Below are positions 25,644-33,535 of a DNA stretch of 42,895 nucleotides, in pieces (within the stretch, counting starts at the first letter, position 1; each line of letters begins with the position of its first letter). A program made the position numbers and the translations under genes. The notes beneath the pieces are model-generated. The model saw only the letters and a program-made list of their open reading frames with translations, had not been told where the DNA came from and did no database searches. The stretch covers positions 705,526 through 748,420 of the forward strand of contig JAKACP010000001.1 in assembly GCA_021821305.1 (NCBI GenBank), in the 5' to 3' direction. Source of the stretch: a bacterium. Its GTDB lineage: Bacteria > Patescibacteriota > Minisyncoccia > Moranbacterales > UBA1568.

Positions 25644-26852
25644 CTACTTCACCGGGATCTCCTTGGCCGGAAGCGTGCCATCCGTGCCTTCGAGCGGAAC
25701 AGTCGGGGCTATCGTCCCGAGCTGTGCCATGACCGTGTCGCAGTCGCGTCCGGCTTCATGCTCGTTCCAGATCGCGGCACCGGCACCGCCATAAGGATAC
25801 TCCGTGGTTCCTTCGGTCGGACCATCCGCGGCCAGAGAGAAGGTCGCGCAGAGCTCGAATTCCCCGACACGACCGGCACCTTCCATGCGCGACGGCGTGA
25901 CGACACGGTAGCCGTAGTCCTCCTTCGTTTCCGGATCCTGCATGAATTCGGCGCAGTAGGCGTACTGGCTCGATTTTCGGAGGTCGCTGAACGATACGGG
26001 AAGCTGGCCGAGATCCCTGGCATATCCCTCCACACAACTCGAGAGCGCCGCGAGGCCGTTGGCCCGTTCCGCATCGAATGTCCGCTGGCGCGTCGTCTCG
26101 GGTGAACCGCCCGCGAAGAATCCGAACACGATACCGAGCACGACCAGCGCCGTGACCACGGTGGCGAAGTCGCGGAATACCTTCTTCGGGATGTCTTTCT
26201 TGTACTGGATCTTCCTACGTTCGAGAAAGTAGAATCCGAAGATACCGCCGGCGATCGCGAATATGATAAACGCCTTGAGAAAGAACCGTGCACTGATCTC
26301 GCCTTGGAGAAAGGTGAAGACGACGGTGATGAGGTCGCCCACGACGGTCACCGACGCTATGAGCAAGACGAGATAGGTGAGCCATCGGGAAAGCTTGGAC
26401 TCGATCCTGCCCTCGTCCTCGCGGAACGTGCGAAACCAGATCCGCATCGCGATGTAGTAGAGCGGATATCCGATGAGAAGCGCCGCTATGGCATAGTGGA
26501 TGGCGCTCGTCGATGCCGCCTCGCCGTACCAGTTCATCGCGTCGAGCGGATCCGGGAACGCCTTGTTGATGACCTGGAAATAGAGCGTGCCGAGCGCGGT
26601 CGCCACGATACCGAGCAGGATGAACGAGAAGAAGTTGACCACGATATCGGCCGCGGAGGACCGGAGCGAAAGCGTCGGTCGGATGCCCTCGTGCGGTACG
26701 GGGGCACCGAGCGCGATCACGCCGTCGCGATATGCCGCGTCCGCCTCCTCTTCCGACCAGCCGACGGCCAAAAGTTCCTCTCTGAGCTCCGCCTTGGAAA
26801 TGCCTGTCCGTATACGTCCTGCCACGTACTGCGAAAGCGTATTCGTATCCAT
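25644..26852 (-). CDS. Membrane protein with DUF5671-like domain
   Basis: Short N-terminal helix-rich segment (YVAGRIRTGISKAELREELLAVGWSEEEADAAY), multi-TM region with FRTFREDEGRIESKLSRWLTYLVLLIASVTVVGDLITVVFTFLQGEISARFFLKAFIIFAIAGGIFGFYFLE. Confidence 0.75.
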   Translation of the reverse strand: MDTNTLSQYVAGRIRTGISKAELREELLAVGWSEEEADAAYRDGVIALGAPVPHEGIRPTLSLRSSAADIVVNFFSFILLGIVATALGTLYFQVINKAFPDPLDAMNWYGEAASTSAIHYAIAALLIGYPLYYIAMRIWFRTFREDEGRIESKLSRWLTYLVLLIASVTVVGDLITVVFTFLQGEISARFFLKAFIIFAIAGGIFGFYFLERRKIQYKKDIPKKVFRDFATVVTALVVLGIVFGFFAGGSPETTRQRTFDAERANGLAALSSCVEGYARDLGQLPVSFSDLRKSSQYAYCAEFMQDPETKEDYGYRVVTPSRMEGAGRVGEFELCATFSLAADGPTEGTTEYPYGGAGAAIWNEHEAGRDCDTVMAQLGTIAPTVPLEGTDGTLPAKEIPVK

Positions 26853-26925
26853 AGCGCTTTGCTTAACGGTTTAATTGCCGATTTATTATACCACAACGAC
26901 CCCCCGAAACGACCGGAGGTATCTC

Positions 26926-27183
26926 CTACCGCGTGATGGCACCTTCCTCACGGAGGAGACGCGCCTTTTCCGCCTCGCCTCGATTGTACTGCCCGAGAGC
27001 GCCGTCGCTCCGGATGACCCGGTGGCACGGCACGCGCGGATCGAAGTTCCGGCGGAGAATCGACCCGACCGCACGCGACGCACCGGGGCTCCCCGCGCGG
27101 CGCGCGACCTCGGCATAGGTCAGGGTCTCCCCCCGCGGGATACCCGCCACGACCGACAACACTTTTTCAGTGAAGGATGCCAT
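26926..27183 (-). CDS. MGMT family protein (alkyltransferase-type DNA-binding/active-site domain)
   Basis: TYAEVARRAGSPGASRAVGSILRRNFDPRVPCHRVIRSDGALGQYNRG; active-site PCHRV retained; only 85 aa. Confidence 0.9.
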   Translation of the reverse strand: MASFTEKVLSVVAGIPRGETLTYAEVARRAGSPGASRAVGSILRRNFDPRVPCHRVIRSDGALGQYNRGEAEKARLLREEGAITR

Positions 27184-27193
27184 GGTATTTCGT

Positions 27194-27640
27194 CTATGAT
27201 TCTTCGAGCGGAAGCGGTTTCACCGGAGCGAGCACCGCGTGCGGGTCCGTCTTCCATGCATCCGAGACATCGGCATAGAGCTCGAGTTCGTTGCCGTCGG
27301 GGTCGAGGACGTAGAGACTGTGCGTGACCGTATGGTCGCTTGATCCGACGATCGTGACCCCTTTCGCGGAAAGCTCGCGATACGCCGCACGCACGTCCTC
27401 GGGAGCGTCGCCGATCTTGAACCCGATATGGTAGAGGCCCGGCTCCGGCGTATGCTTCGCCCTCGGCGATCCGCCGACTTCGAGGAGCAGGAGCTCGTGA
27501 TGCGTGCGTCCCGAGGAATAAAGCGCCATCCCGCGCCGCCGTTCGATCTCGCGGAATCCGAGCGTGTCGCGATAGAAATCGGCGGACCGGCCGAGGTCCG
27601 AGACGTAGAGTACGACGTGTCCGAGTTCATGTATCTTCAT
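27194..27640 (-). CDS. VOC (glyoxalase/bleomycin resistance/dioxygenase) family protein
   Basis: LGHVVLYVSDLGRSADFYRDTLGFRE...YVLDPDGNELELYAD. Confidence 0.93.
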   Translation of the reverse strand: MKIHELGHVVLYVSDLGRSADFYRDTLGFREIERRRGMALYSSGRTHHELLLLEVGGSPRAKHTPEPGLYHIGFKIGDAPEDVRAAYRELSAKGVTIVGSSDHTVTHSLYVLDPDGNELELYADVSDAWKTDPHAVLAPVKPLPLEES

Positions 27641-27662
27641 AGCATGGGCGAAGCGGATTATT

Positions 27663-28247
27663 TCAGCCTTCCACTTCCATCAGGATCTCGTTTTTCATGA
27701 AAAAGGGCGGGGAAAACGGAGCGTCCGAGAGCACGAGTTCGGGATCGCCGATCGCGGTGAATCCGTCGCGCAGGAGGAGCGACTCGAGCTCGGACGCCTT
27801 GCGCATGATGCGGTCGGGCGTCGGATACCAGCCGAACCGCATCGCGGCGACCACGCGGCCCGGGTAGAGCCGGGTCGAGATCCGCGGATCGAGCGACTTG
27901 GCCGCCGCGGCACCCGCGTCTTCGGAGATCGCCACCGACACCGTGTGCGTCGGCGCGTCAGCCGGTATCCGTCCCCTCTCGGTCGGAGCTCCCTCCGCGG
28001 TATCCGGCCCGTCGGCGAGGATGTGTCGGGAAAGGAGGGTGAAGCCTTCGCCCGATGCGCCGGCGATATCGCCTTTCACGTCCGTCTCCGCCGCGATGAA
28101 GGGCTCGTAATCGCGCAGTTCGTACCGGTCATGCCGCTCGATCACGACATAGTTCCCCTCCGGGACGCCGCGAAAGACGCGCAGGCTCGCGTACCGCCAG
28201 AACGCCACGCCTCCTATGAGCACCAGAATAAGAAAAATCCACAGCAT
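27663..28247 (-). CDS. SOUL heme-binding family protein
   Basis: YVVIERHDRYELRDYEPFIAAETDVKGDIAGASGEGFTLLSRHILADG, VVAAMRFGWYPTPDRI: SOUL/HBP pattern; N-terminal TM. Confidence 0.88.
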   Translation of the reverse strand: MLWIFLILVLIGGVAFWRYASLRVFRGVPEGNYVVIERHDRYELRDYEPFIAAETDVKGDIAGASGEGFTLLSRHILADGPDTAEGAPTERGRIPADAPTHTVSVAISEDAGAAAAKSLDPRISTRLYPGRVVAAMRFGWYPTPDRIMRKASELESLLLRDGFTAIGDPELVLSDAPFSPPFFMKNEILMEVEG

Positions 28248-28275
28248 ATCGTCTCCGTTCGGAATATGCCCTCAT

Positions 28276-28755
28276 TTATACTACCGTTTCTTTGCCGAAA
28301 GCTTTCACGTCCGCGAGGATTTCCTCGGCATGATCGTCGGGATCCACATCCTCGTAGATCTTGGCGATCGTTCCCTCCGGATCGATGAGAAAGGTCGTGC
28401 GGAGCGTTCCCATGTATTCCCGCCCCATGAATTTTTTCTTGATCCACACGCCATATTCCCCGACGACGGTTTTCTCCTCGTCGGAGAGCAGCGTGAACGG
28501 GAGCGAGTACTTCTCCGCGAATTTGGCATGTTTTTTGACCGGGTCGATCGAGACACCGAGGACGACGATGCCCGCGCGTTTCAACCTCGAGAAGCTGTCC
28601 CGGAACGAACACGCTTCCGCCGTACACCCCGGCGTATCGTCCTTGGGATAGAAATAGAGCGCGACCCACTTGCCGAGATAGTCCTTGAGCGCACGCATCT
28701 TCCCATCCTGGTCCGGCAGGCTGAATGCCGGCGCTTTTTGCTTGAGCTTCGGCAT
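28276..28755 (-). CDS. bcp: Thioredoxin-dependent peroxiredoxin (Bcp/PrxQ)
   Basis: MPKLKQKAPAFSLPDQDGKMRALKDYLGKWVALYFYPKDDTPGCTAEACSFRD; peroxidatic and resolving Cys. Confidence 0.93.
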   Translation of the reverse strand: MPKLKQKAPAFSLPDQDGKMRALKDYLGKWVALYFYPKDDTPGCTAEACSFRDSFSRLKRAGIVVLGVSIDPVKKHAKFAEKYSLPFTLLSDEEKTVVGEYGVWIKKKFMGREYMGTLRTTFLIDPEGTIAKIYEDVDPDDHAEEILADVKAFGKETVV

Positions 28756-28837
28756 AGTATTGTCGTTACGGCTTATCATGACAGTATACGCCATCCTGGC
28801 GCCATAAACAAAACAGCCTGTCAGTTCTGACAGGCCG

Positions 28838-29032
28838 CTAAAGGTCCATGGGCTCATGGAGCAGGTGAAGCGGGACTTCTCGCGCTTTCCGGAGTTCGGC
28901 GATGACTCTGCCGATACCCCGGCACGTGTCGGCGATCTCCTTCTGCCCTTCGGGTGATTTCAGCCATTTCTCGAGCCTTTCCCTCTCTTCCGGAGCGATT
29001 CCGGCCCTTATCGGTTCCTCGGTGGTCGGCAT
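28838..29032 (-). CDS. Hypothetical 64-aa protein
   Basis: MPTTEEPIRAGIAPEERERLEKWLKSPEGQKEIADTCRGIGRVIAELRKAREVPLHLLHEPMDL; hairpin terminator cctgtcagttctgacagg just downstream. Confidence 0.65.
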   Translation of the reverse strand: MPTTEEPIRAGIAPEERERLEKWLKSPEGQKEIADTCRGIGRVIAELRKAREVPLHLLHEPMDL

Positions 29033-29160
29033 GGTCGATACCTCCTCTCGTAATGTACTGCGGTCACTATACAACTTCCACCGAAAATGGCAACTGGAGC
29101 CTCTCTCAAAAAATCAATGAAAAAAGCCCGTCGACGTGTCGTCGAGGGCTTTCTGGCTGC

Positions 29161-29304
29161 TTACTGTCCGGAGGTATCGGTGGGATCTATCCCCGCCGAA
29201 TCGAGACCGAACGCGAAACGGGCCTGCTCGAAGAAATCTCCGAGAATGAGCGACCCGGTATTTCCCGTATCCGAGGGATCATTGTCCTTCGTGTCGTTTT
29301 CCAT
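29161..29304 (-). CDS. Putative 47-aa acidic small protein
   Basis: Translated by hand: MENDTKDNDPSDTGNTGSLILGDFFEQARFAFGLDSAGIDPTDTSGQ; hairpin terminator (agcccgtcgacgtgtcgtcgagggctt) immediately downstream. Confidence 0.5.
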   Translation of the reverse strand: MENDTKDNDPSDTGNTGSLILGDFFEQARFAFGLDSAGIDPTDTSGQ

Positions 29305-29425
29305 AAAACATTCCATCCGTAATTCCTATTCCATTGTAAAAAAACAAAACCCCCTCGCGAGGGTACTTCGATGCCGTGAGTCAGGACGACTCACGGCCAT
29401 ATTCTCGCACGTTTTCCGGCATCTG

Positions 29426-30652
29426 TCAATCCCCGATGAAATCGACGTACTTCCTCCCCCGGAGCGCCTCGGGAAGGTAGTCCTGCTTCGCCTCCTCCTG
29501 GTCCTTGAAATCGGGGGTATATTTGTAGCCTTTGCCGTAGCCGATCTCCTTCATGAGTTTGGTGGGGGCGTTGCGCAGGTGGATCGGGACGGGTTCGTTC
29601 GGGAACTGCCGGACGTCCTCCTTGACGTGGCCGTAGCCGACGTAGAGCGCGTTGGATTTCTTGGATTTGGCGAGGTAGACGACCGCCTGCGCGAGCGCGA
29701 GCTCGCACTCGGGCATGCCGATCATATGGCACGCCTGGTGCGCGGCGACCGCCTGCGGAAGCGCGAAGGAATTGGCAAGCCCCACGTCCTCGGACGCGAA
29801 CCGCACGAGCCGACGCGCCACGTAGAGCGGATCCTCGCCAGCCTCGAGCATACGCCCGAGCCAGTAGAGCGCCGCATCGGCATCGCCGCCGCGCATGGAT
29901 TTGTGGAGCGCGGAGATGATGTCGTAGTGCCATTCGCCGCCCTTGTCGTAGAGGAGGTGCGAGCGGTTCACGATCTTTTCGACGAGTTCGGGCGTGATAT
30001 GTCGGGCGCTCGCCGCGCACGCCTCGAGGATATTGAGGGCGTTGCGCGCGTCGCCGCCCGAGACATCCGCGATGAAGGCGAGCACGCCGTCTTCCACCTC
30101 GATCGCGGCATCCTTCAATCCCCGCTCATCGGAAAGCGCCCGCGACAGGACCTCGACGACCTCGTCGGTCGAAAGTTTCCCCAGCACCAACACGCGCATC
30201 CGCGAGAGGAGCGCGGCGTTGACCTCGAAGCTCGGGTTCTCGGTGGTCGCGCCGATGAGCGTCACGAGACCGTGTTCGACATGCGGCAGGAGCGCGTCCT
30301 GCTGGGCCTTGTTCCACCGGTGGATCTCGTCGATGAAGAGGATGGTCTTCTTGTCTGCCTTGCGGTTCTCCTCGGCCGCGGCGATCACCTTTCGGAGCTC
30401 GGCGACGCCGCTCCCGACCGCGGAAAGCTGGACGAATTCCGACTTCGTCTCCCGAGCGATGAGGAGCGCGAGCGTCGTCTTGCCACAGCCGGGCGGCCCC
30501 CAGAAGAGGAGCGACGGCACGCGATCCGCCGCGATCGCATCGCGCAGGAACGATCCCTCGCCGAGGATCTTTTCCTGCCCGAACACCTCGGAGAGTTTTT
30601 CCGGGCGCATCCGATCCGCGAGCGGGGTGGTATCTTTTTTTCTTGTATTCAT
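29426..30652 (-). CDS. rarA: Replication-associated recombination protein A (RarA/MgsA) AAA+ ATPase
   Basis: PLADRMRPEKLSEVFGQEKILGEGSFLRDAIAADRVPSLLFWGPPGCGKTTLALLIA; KTILFIDEIHRWNKAQQDALLPHVE. Confidence 0.95.
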   Translation of the reverse strand: MNTRKKDTTPLADRMRPEKLSEVFGQEKILGEGSFLRDAIAADRVPSLLFWGPPGCGKTTLALLIARETKSEFVQLSAVGSGVAELRKVIAAAEENRKADKKTILFIDEIHRWNKAQQDALLPHVEHGLVTLIGATTENPSFEVNAALLSRMRVLVLGKLSTDEVVEVLSRALSDERGLKDAAIEVEDGVLAFIADVSGGDARNALNILEACAASARHITPELVEKIVNRSHLLYDKGGEWHYDIISALHKSMRGGDADAALYWLGRMLEAGEDPLYVARRLVRFASEDVGLANSFALPQAVAAHQACHMIGMPECELALAQAVVYLAKSKKSNALYVGYGHVKEDVRQFPNEPVPIHLRNAPTKLMKEIGYGKGYKYTPDFKDQEEAKQDYLPEALRGRKYVDFIGD

Positions 30653-30927
30653 AGGATGCTGAACTCAACTTCGTCGGAAACGGGCGGGATCGCCTCGTGC
30701 GTGAGATCATCCACACGGGCCGCTCCCGACCCATGTCCCGCCCATGCGAGGAATGTCTGTACGGAGGATTCCTCTCCCTGCACTTCGATATCCACACTTC
30801 CATCCTGCTCATTGCGCACGAAGCCGGTGAGACCGAGCCGCCGGGCTTCCCGTCGGGCGTTCGCGCGGAAGAACACACCCTGGACCCGACCTTGAATCTT
30901 CATACGGACACGGATAATATCAATCAT
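30649..30927 (-). CDS. acyP: Acylphosphatase
   Basis: VRMKIQGRVQGVFFRANARREARRLGLTGFVRNEQDGSVDIEVQG; start could also be ATG 30903. Confidence 0.93.
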   Translation of the reverse strand: MIDIIRVRMKIQGRVQGVFFRANARREARRLGLTGFVRNEQDGSVDIEVQGEESSVQTFLAWAGHGSGAARVDDLTHEAIPPVSDEVEFSIL

Positions 30928-31062
30928 AAAGCACAGGACACAGAGTCACAAAATTCCAAACGAAACCCAAAACACAGATCCCAAAAACACAAGGCTTGAA
31001 TTCGTTTGTGCTTCGGACTTCGTCCTTTGTTTGGCTTTTTGTGTTTTGAACTTTTGTGTTTT
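30928..31062. repeat. Palindromic intergenic repeat, copy 1
   Basis: Shares cacaaaattccaaac and ggctttttgtgttttgaa (exact blocks) with copy 2 at about 33405-33535; arms partly inverted-complementary. Confidence 0.75.
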
Positions 31063-31872
31063 CTAAAGCGTAAGCTTGAGTCCGACCGGACAGTGGTCCG
31101 ATCCCATGACCTCGGGGAGGATGAACGCGTCCGTGACGGCGTCCCGGAGCGCCTCGCTCACGAACACGTAGTCGATACGCCAGCCGACGTTGCGTGCCCG
31201 GGAGTTCGCCCAGTGCGACCACCAGGAATAGTGCCCGTTGCCTTCGTGGAACATCCGGAAGGTATCGACGAACCCGGCTTCGACGATCCGGTCGATCCCC
31301 TCGCGCTCCTCGGCCGTGTAGCCGTGCTTGCCCTCGTTCTCCTTTGGCTTCGCGAGATCGTCGGGACCGTGCGCGACATTGAGATCGCCGCAGAAGATGA
31401 CCGGTTTTTTCTTCTCGAGCTCCTTCATATACGCGAGGAACGCCGGATCCCAATGTTCGTGCCGGAGATCGAGCCGGGAGAGGTCCTCCTTGGAGTTGGG
31501 GGTATAGACCGTGACGACGAAGAATCCGGCGAATTCCGCCGCGATCACCCTCCCCTCGCTCTCGGAATTCCGATCCGCGCCGTCGATGAGGTGGTAGCGC
31601 TTCGCGATATGCTCGGGGAATCCGTTCACGACCGCGATCGGCTTCTCCTTGGTGAAGATGGCCGTCCCCGAGTAGCCTTTCTTCTCCGCCGAGTTCCAGT
31701 ACTCCTCGTAGTCGGGAAGGTCGATCTCCGCCTGTCCGCGCTCGGCCTTGGTTTCCTGAAGACAGATGATATCCGGCTCGTACTGCGCGACGAACGGGGC
31801 GAACACGTCCTTGCGTACCACCGCGCGGATGCCGTTGACGTTCCAGGAAATGAGGGTGAGATCCTTCTTCAT
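31063..31872 (-). CDS. xth: Exodeoxyribonuclease III
   Basis: MKKDLTLISWNVNGIRAVVRKDVFAPFVAQYEPDIICLQETKAERGQ; VIFCGDLNVAHGPDDLAKPKENEGKHGYTAEER; MGSDHCPVGLKL. Confidence 0.95.
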   Translation of the reverse strand: MKKDLTLISWNVNGIRAVVRKDVFAPFVAQYEPDIICLQETKAERGQAEIDLPDYEEYWNSAEKKGYSGTAIFTKEKPIAVVNGFPEHIAKRYHLIDGADRNSESEGRVIAAEFAGFFVVTVYTPNSKEDLSRLDLRHEHWDPAFLAYMKELEKKKPVIFCGDLNVAHGPDDLAKPKENEGKHGYTAEEREGIDRIVEAGFVDTFRMFHEGNGHYSWWSHWANSRARNVGWRIDYVFVSEALRDAVTDAFILPEVMGSDHCPVGLKLTL

Positions 31873-31915
31873 AGGTTCATTGTACGATACCACCCGAAGG
31901 AAAGGAAGGCAAAAA

Positions 31916-31947
31916 GAAAGTCGCTTTTGTTTCCAAAAGCGACTTTA
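31916..31947 (-). terminator. Terminator of the 50-aa membrane protein gene
   Basis: aaagtcgcttttgtttccaaaagcgacttt perfect stem; T-run on minus strand. Confidence 0.8.
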
Positions 31948-31962
31948 GACGGAAGCCTCCCA

Positions 31963-32115
31963 TCAGGAGAAAGCGTGAACAAGGACGGCCAGGACAGCCA
32001 GGACAGCCACTACGATGGCTATCCACATCATGAGCCCACCCCATCCCATCGGCAAGCGTGGCATATCCCACTCGGGGTCGAAATCTTCAATGGGGAAAAT
32101 CGGTTCGCGTTTCAT
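31963..32115 (-). CDS. 50-aa single-TM small membrane protein
   Basis: Translated by hand: MKREPIFPIEDFDPEWDMPRLPMGWGGLMMWIAIVVAVLAVLAVLVHAFS; strong SD AAGGAGG upstream, consensus promoter and terminator. Confidence 0.82.
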   Translation of the reverse strand: MKREPIFPIEDFDPEWDMPRLPMGWGGLMMWIAIVVAVLAVLAVLVHAFS

Positions 32116-32185
32116 TTCAACCTCCTTGGGGAAAGAAAAGAACTGTTTTCACTAAACCACGTCGTCAAAAAATTGACAACGTAAT

Positions 32186-32214
32186 ATTATAGCACAAAAA
32201 AATTACTTTGTAAA
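32186..32214 (-). promoter_or_regulatory. Strong predicted sigma-70-type promoter for the 50-aa membrane protein
   Basis: Minus strand TTTACA (32209-32214)-17 bp-TATAAT (32186-32191); sits within the 3' end of the miaB ORF. Confidence 0.8.
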
Positions 32215-33398
32215 GGGTCACTTTTGGCTTCCTTGCCTATCAGATATTCGCGGCCGGACAGCGTCAGTACGAGGTGATCGAGCTCCCGCTGGCGGCGTCG
32301 CTTCTCTTCGATCGGCACGTCGTCTCGCATCCCCTTGGTCGCGGCCGTCCCGGGGCGGGGCGAATACCATGCGATATAGGCCTTGGCGAAACCGACCCGC
32401 CGGGCGAGGTCGAGCGTATCCTGGAAATCCTCCTCCGTCTCCCCCGGAAATCCGACGATGATGTCGGTCGTGAACGAGACATCAGGAATCCGCGCGCGGA
32501 TCCGGTCCACGAGCGCGAAGTATTCGTCGCGGCTGTACCAGCGGTTCATCGCCTTCAAGATCCGGTCGCTTCCCGCCTGCACCGGCAGATGGAGCAGGCG
32601 ATCGACATTGGGATTGCGCGCGATCGTCTCGATGAGCTCGTCCGAGAAATCCCAGGGATTGGACGAGATGAACGATACCCTCCGCACGCCGGGAATCCGG
32701 GCGACCGTCTCGAGGAGATGCGGGAAGAGGGTCGGGACCCGATGACGGTTGAGGTGCTTCACCATGACCGGCTTCACCGTTCGGCCGTCCGGGAGCGCAT
32801 ATTCCTCCCCTTCGCGGATCTTTTCTGCGAGAAGGTCGGCCCCGTAGGAATTCACGTTCTGCCCGAGAAGCATGATCTCGTCGCGACCGTCCGCGACGGC
32901 CGATTCCGCCTCGCGCACGATATCCCCGAACGGGCGGGAGATCTCCTTGCCGCGGGAGAACGGCACGATGCAGAACGCGCAGTAGTTGTTGCAGCCGTTG
33001 GAGATGACGATCGACGCCATCTTCGTACCGCTCCGGAGCGGCGGGTGTTCGAACCCGATATCCTCGAGCGGGAGGAACTCCGCGTCCGGCAGGCGGGCCT
33101 GGATACGCTTGAGCATCTTCCCCGACGGTTCCCGCGCCGCCGCGCCGATGAGGCATCCGGTGACGACGATGCGCGCGTCGCGGTTCCCGTGGAGTCCTTT
33201 GCGGATATTGCGCACGAGGCCGTAGACCTTCTCCTCCGCCCGATCGCGCACGACGCAGGTATTGAGGACGATCACGTCGGCCTCATCCATGTTTTCCGCC
33301 GCGCCGAATCCGCGCGCCTCGTACGAGGCCGCCACCCGCTCGGAGTCCGCCGTATTCTGCTGGCACCCAAACGTTTTGATATAGTATGTTTCCATCAT
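32187..33398 (-). CDS. miaB: tRNA-2-methylthio-N6-dimethylallyladenosine synthase (MiaB), radical SAM
   Basis: YYIKTFGCQQNTADSERVAASYEARGF; ISNGCNNYCAFCIVPFSRGKEISRP; LLHLPVQAGSDRILKAMNRWYSRDEYF; TDIIVGFPGETEEDF. Confidence 0.93.
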   Translation of the reverse strand: MMETYYIKTFGCQQNTADSERVAASYEARGFGAAENMDEADVIVLNTCVVRDRAEEKVYGLVRNIRKGLHGNRDARIVVTGCLIGAAAREPSGKMLKRIQARLPDAEFLPLEDIGFEHPPLRSGTKMASIVISNGCNNYCAFCIVPFSRGKEISRPFGDIVREAESAVADGRDEIMLLGQNVNSYGADLLAEKIREGEEYALPDGRTVKPVMVKHLNRHRVPTLFPHLLETVARIPGVRRVSFISSNPWDFSDELIETIARNPNVDRLLHLPVQAGSDRILKAMNRWYSRDEYFALVDRIRARIPDVSFTTDIIVGFPGETEEDFQDTLDLARRVGFAKAYIAWYSPRPGTAATKGMRDDVPIEEKRRRQRELDHLVLTLSGREYLIGKEAKSDPLQSNFFVL

Positions 33399-33404
33399 AT
33401 TCGA

Positions 33405-33535
33405 TCAAAAAACACAAAGCTCAGAGCACAAAATTCCAAACAAAGCACGAATTTCACAAAGCACAGATCATGCCACGCTTGCTTCCTGTGTTTTGTGTTC
33501 TGTCTGGCTTTTTGTGTTTTGAATGTTTGTGCTTT
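33405..33535. repeat. Palindromic intergenic repeat, copy 2
   Basis: Shares exact blocks cacaaaattccaaac and ggctttttgtgttttgaa with copy 1; overlaps the 3' end of the rlmN ORF. Confidence 0.75.

Noticed and set aside
29087-30895. 602-aa plus-strand ORF
   Set aside because: Antisense to rarA and acyP; composition is a shadow frame.
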